A stretch of 36,252 bases of DNA, from assembly GCA_946482325.1 (NCBI GenBank), contig CAMLRA010000024.1, positions 1 through 36,252 of the forward strand, in the 5' to 3' direction. Shown one piece after another: positions 34,402 to 36,252 of the stretch; the stretch's first letter is position 1, and each line of letters begins with the position of its first letter. The stretch is from an uncultured Chromatiaceae bacterium (GTDB lineage: Bacteria; Pseudomonadota; Gammaproteobacteria; Enterobacterales; Alteromonadaceae). The notes under the pieces were generated by a model. It had not been told where the DNA came from. It did no database searches and saw nothing but the letters and a program-made list of their open reading frames with translations. The translations under genes and the position numbers were made by a program.

Positions 34402-34929
34402 TCAGGCATCACCTTGAATAACACCTTTGCCGTCTCCACACCAATCGGCAATGTATACACCTGCTGCGACATAGCGATGAAAAGTTGAATGTGGCCAGTC
34501 CTGTACCCGTTGTACCCAACCATGTTTCAGTGGATTGCGGTGCACATAGTCAACATGATGCTGGAAATCACTGGCGTCACGAATTAAATGTTCCCAGTAG
34601 TGTCGTTGCCAGATACCGCGTTCACGCCGTGAATCCCGGCTGGGGGCGCGATATTCTCCGTCAGGGATGGCGCGCGAAAAGGCTTTTTTGATGTCACGCC
34701 AACGCCCGGGGAAGTCGTTGTCGCTATCAGGTAAGGTCTAGATGCAATGCATATGGTCCGGCAACACGACCCATGCATCAATACAAAATGGCCGTTGTCG
34801 GTGGACATGACGAATACAAGATTTCAGCAAATCAATTTGTTCAGTCAGCAGGTGTTGTTGACGTTGTTGCAGGTTTACAGTGAAAAACCAGCAGGCACCC
34901 GTAACCTGGCCTCGACGATAGTTTGGCAT
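34402..34929 (-). pseudogene. REP-associated tyrosine transposase (RAYT) with one internal amber codon
   Basis: Read from the ATG at 34929 (GGAGG 7 nt upstream) the frame runs 175 codons to TGA at 34402, interrupted only by TAG at 34740-34738. The protein has the RAYT pattern: MPNYRRGQVTGACWFFTVNL, DAWVVLPDHMHCI with the HxH metal motif, then the amber, TLPDSDNDFPGRWRDIKKAFSR, GIWQRHYWEHLIRD and DYVHRNPLKHGW with the catalytic Tyr region. Relatives have Trp after HCI, so TAG is a single-base change from TGG. Everything else is intact, so the lesion is recent, a sequencing error, or suppressed. REP/REPIN repeats flank it on both sides. Confidence 0.92.
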
Positions 34930-35013
34930 TCCGTTGCCTCCGTCCAGTATGTTCAATTTGCAGTGTAGCCGCCAAAACAAGTCCGGTGGTAGGTAGTGTA
35001 CGGCGACGGCAAA

Positions 35014-35090
35014 CGTACGGCGGCGCTGTGCTAGCCGTACCTACGGTCATTTGAACATCGTAGGTACGGTAAGCAACGCGTCACCGCACG
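35014..35090. repeat. REPIN: inverted pair of REPs, right of RAYT
   Basis: A forward REP (35014-35045, CGTACGGCGGCGC to TACCTACG) and a reverse REP (35059-35090, CGTAGGTACGG to CACCGCACG) are separated by 13 nt. They match the REPIN at 34261-34344, so both sides of the RAYT gene carry the same family. Confidence 0.85.
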
Positions 35091-35150
35091 ATTTTGATTA
35101 GCGATGCACCCGGCCAAAAATCGCACAGCGCTGACGTATTTTCATAACAG

Positions 35151-35178
35151 CGCCAGCATTGCCGACTGGCGGTTTTTT
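35151..35178 (+). terminator. Rho-independent terminator or attenuator before the GH43 gene
   Basis: The stem CGCCAG (35151-35156) / CTGGCG (35166-35171) has a 9-nt loop and is followed by a run of six T (35173-35178). The only rightward gene before it is xylR, 900 bp upstream. It is therefore either the original xylR terminator displaced by the REP/RAYT block or an attenuator in the GH43 leader. Confidence 0.6.
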
Positions 35179-35213
35179 CCTTCTAATTCATCAGCAAACA
35201 TGGAGAAGCTCTG

Positions 35214-36252
35214 ATGAATTTCACGTTACAAATAACTGCAGCCACGCTGGTCGCGCTCAGTCTCGCCGCCTGTCAGGATGCCAAAATGACCGCCCCGGCC
35301 GCGCCGCCAACGCCAGCAGCACAAACTGCGCCTGCCGCTGCAGCTTTTGACTGGTTTCGTTATGAAGGCCGTGACCCACAGTTCGCTACGCCTTTAACCG
35401 CCGGCACTTATCAAAACCCGGTACTGGCCGGTTATTTTCCGGACCCGACCATCACCAAAAGAACCAATGCCGACGGTTCTGAAGACTTTTACATGGCGGT
35501 GTCGTCATTTGTGATGACGCCGGGCCTGCCGATTTTGCACAGTAAAGACTTAGTTCACTGGCAGCTGATTGGCCATGCGCTCGAGCGTGATTCGCAGTTT
35601 GATATGCGTGGCCAGCAAATCTCGCAGGGTATTTACGCGCCGACCATCCGTTATCATGACGGTCTGTTTTATCTGATTAACACCACAGTCGCGACCCAAA
35701 CCACCAAAGGTGGCAACTTCATAATGACCGCGACCGACCCGGCTGGCCCCTGGTCGGATCCGATTTGGTTACCGGAAGTACCGGGCATAGACCCCGATAT
35801 CTTTTTTGACGACGACGGCAAAATCTATATCACCCACAATGCTGAAGCGCCTGGCGAAGCTTTATACGAAGGCCACCGCGCCATCTGGCTGTGGCAATAC
35901 GACCCGGCGCAAAAAGCCGTCGTCAAAGATTCGAAAAAGCTGCTGGTCAATGGCGGCGTCGATTTGGCGAAAAAACCGATTTGGATTGAAGCGCCGCACC
36001 TGATTAAACACAACGATTGGTACTATCTGATTTGTGCCGAAGGCGGCACCGCTGACCAGCATTCCGAAGTGGTGTTTCGTAGCAAAAGCCTGAACGAGCC
36101 TTTTGTGCCTTGGGAGAAAAATCCAATTCTGACGCAGCGTGATTTGGCGCCAAACCGGCCAGATCCGGTGACCACTGCAGGCCACGCTGATTTTGTCCAG
36201 CTGGCGGATGGCAGCTGGTGGGCGGTGTTTTTGGCGACACGCGCTTATGACG
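35214..36252 (+). CDS. GH43 family lipoprotein, C-terminus beyond window end
   Basis: A beta-propeller glycoside hydrolase, probably beta-xylosidase or alpha-L-arabinofuranosidase. The frame is open for 346 codons to the window edge. The lipobox is SLAAC (Cys20), followed by an Ala/Pro-rich linker. GH43 acids are Asp77 in GYFPDPTI, Asp193/Asp195 in GIDPDIFFDDDGKIYI and Glu259 in WIEAPHLIKHNDWYYLICAEGG. GGAGAA lies about 7 nt before the ATG at 35214. It is next to the xylose catabolic genes, fitting release of xylose or arabinose from xylo-oligosaccharides at the cell surface. It may be under XylR control, but the only evidence is a weak half-site upstream. Confidence 0.94.
   Translation, partial: MNFTLQITAATLVALSLAACQDAKMTAPAAPPTPAAQTAPAAAAFDWFRYEGRDPQFATPLTAGTYQNPVLAGYFPDPTITKRTNADGSEDFYMAVSSFVMTPGLPILHSKDLVHWQLIGHALERDSQFDMRGQQISQGIYAPTIRYHDGLFYLINTTVATQTTKGGNFIMTATDPAGPWSDPIWLPEVPGIDPDIFFDDDGKIYITHNAEAPGEALYEGHRAIWLWQYDPAQKAVVKDSKKLLVNGGVDLAKKPIWIEAPHLIKHNDWYYLICAEGGTADQHSEVVFRSKSLNEPFVPWEKNPILTQRDLAPNRPDPVTTAGHADFVQLADGSWWAVFLATRAYD

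Larger units (their letters stand above)
34930..35213. other. Intergenic region between RAYT pseudogene and GH43 gene
   Basis: This 284-bp spacer holds a partial REP start (GTACGGCGACGG at 34998), the second REPIN (35014-35090), a XylR half-site-like TTCATAA (35141-35147), a terminator-like hairpin (35151-35178) and the GH43 ribosome site. No gene is seen. The GH43 promoter is not obvious. Confidence 0.6.

Noticed and set aside
34290..34980. Three separate small genes in the RAYT region
   Set aside because: One continuous frame joined across a single amber codon explains the coding sequence as one RAYT; the other frames are shadows.

Overview
The window reads as chromosomal DNA of a plant-polysaccharide-degrading Gammaproteobacterium, of Alteromonadales, Rheinheimera or Cellvibrio type. 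That placement is inferred from gene families: Xanthomonas/Caulobacter-type TonB receptors, secreted GH16 and GH43 enzymes, an AraC-type XylR, an xylA/xylB pair and REP/RAYT elements. No rRNA, tRNA or phylogenetic marker supports it. Almost every gene concerns capture, cleavage or catabolism of glycans, or is exported.

Layout. (1) 1-12792 is a glucan-type utilization locus. A GH16 lipoprotein with three repeated C-terminal modules and a TonB-dependent receptor (cut by the window start) run leftward. A second receptor followed by SapC-like, JmjC/cupin-like, flavin-dependent halogenase and DUF6445-like genes runs rightward. Twin LacI-type palindromes lie between the arms, nearer the GH16 gene. 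(2) 12854-15756 holds two M16 peptidases, one with the zinc motif and one without. (3) 15995-16264 is a 270-bp MITE-like element with perfect 23-bp ends, directly upstream of galM. (4) 17268-20220 holds a VOC-fold protein, a secreted metallo-beta-lactamase-fold protein and a MerB-like protein with an altered active site. (5) 20379-22513 is a GH43 plus esterase pair. (6) 22968-29174 is an AraC regulator divergent from five consecutive genes whose products all carry export signals: two alpha/beta hydrolases, a carboxymuconolactone-decarboxylase/cupin fusion, a Tat-exported aldo/keto reductase and an NTF2-like protein. (7) 29416-29798 is a gene-free repeat island. (8) 29946-34242 is xylA-xylB with divergent xylR. 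(9) 34261-35090 is a RAYT gene broken by one in-frame amber codon and flanked on both sides by REP/REPIN repeats. (10) 35214 to the end is a second GH43 lipoprotein, cut by the window end.

How it works together. Surface lipoprotein GH16 and GH43 enzymes and an esterase would cut beta-glucan and (acetylated) arabinoxylan. TonB receptors would import oligosaccharides. GalM, XylA and XylB feed sugars to central metabolism under XylR. The receptor-SapC-cupin-halogenase-DUF6445 block is the least understood part: a halogenase and two apparent Fe(II)/2-oxoglutarate-type oxygenases sit beside a receptor, with no natural-product genes around them.
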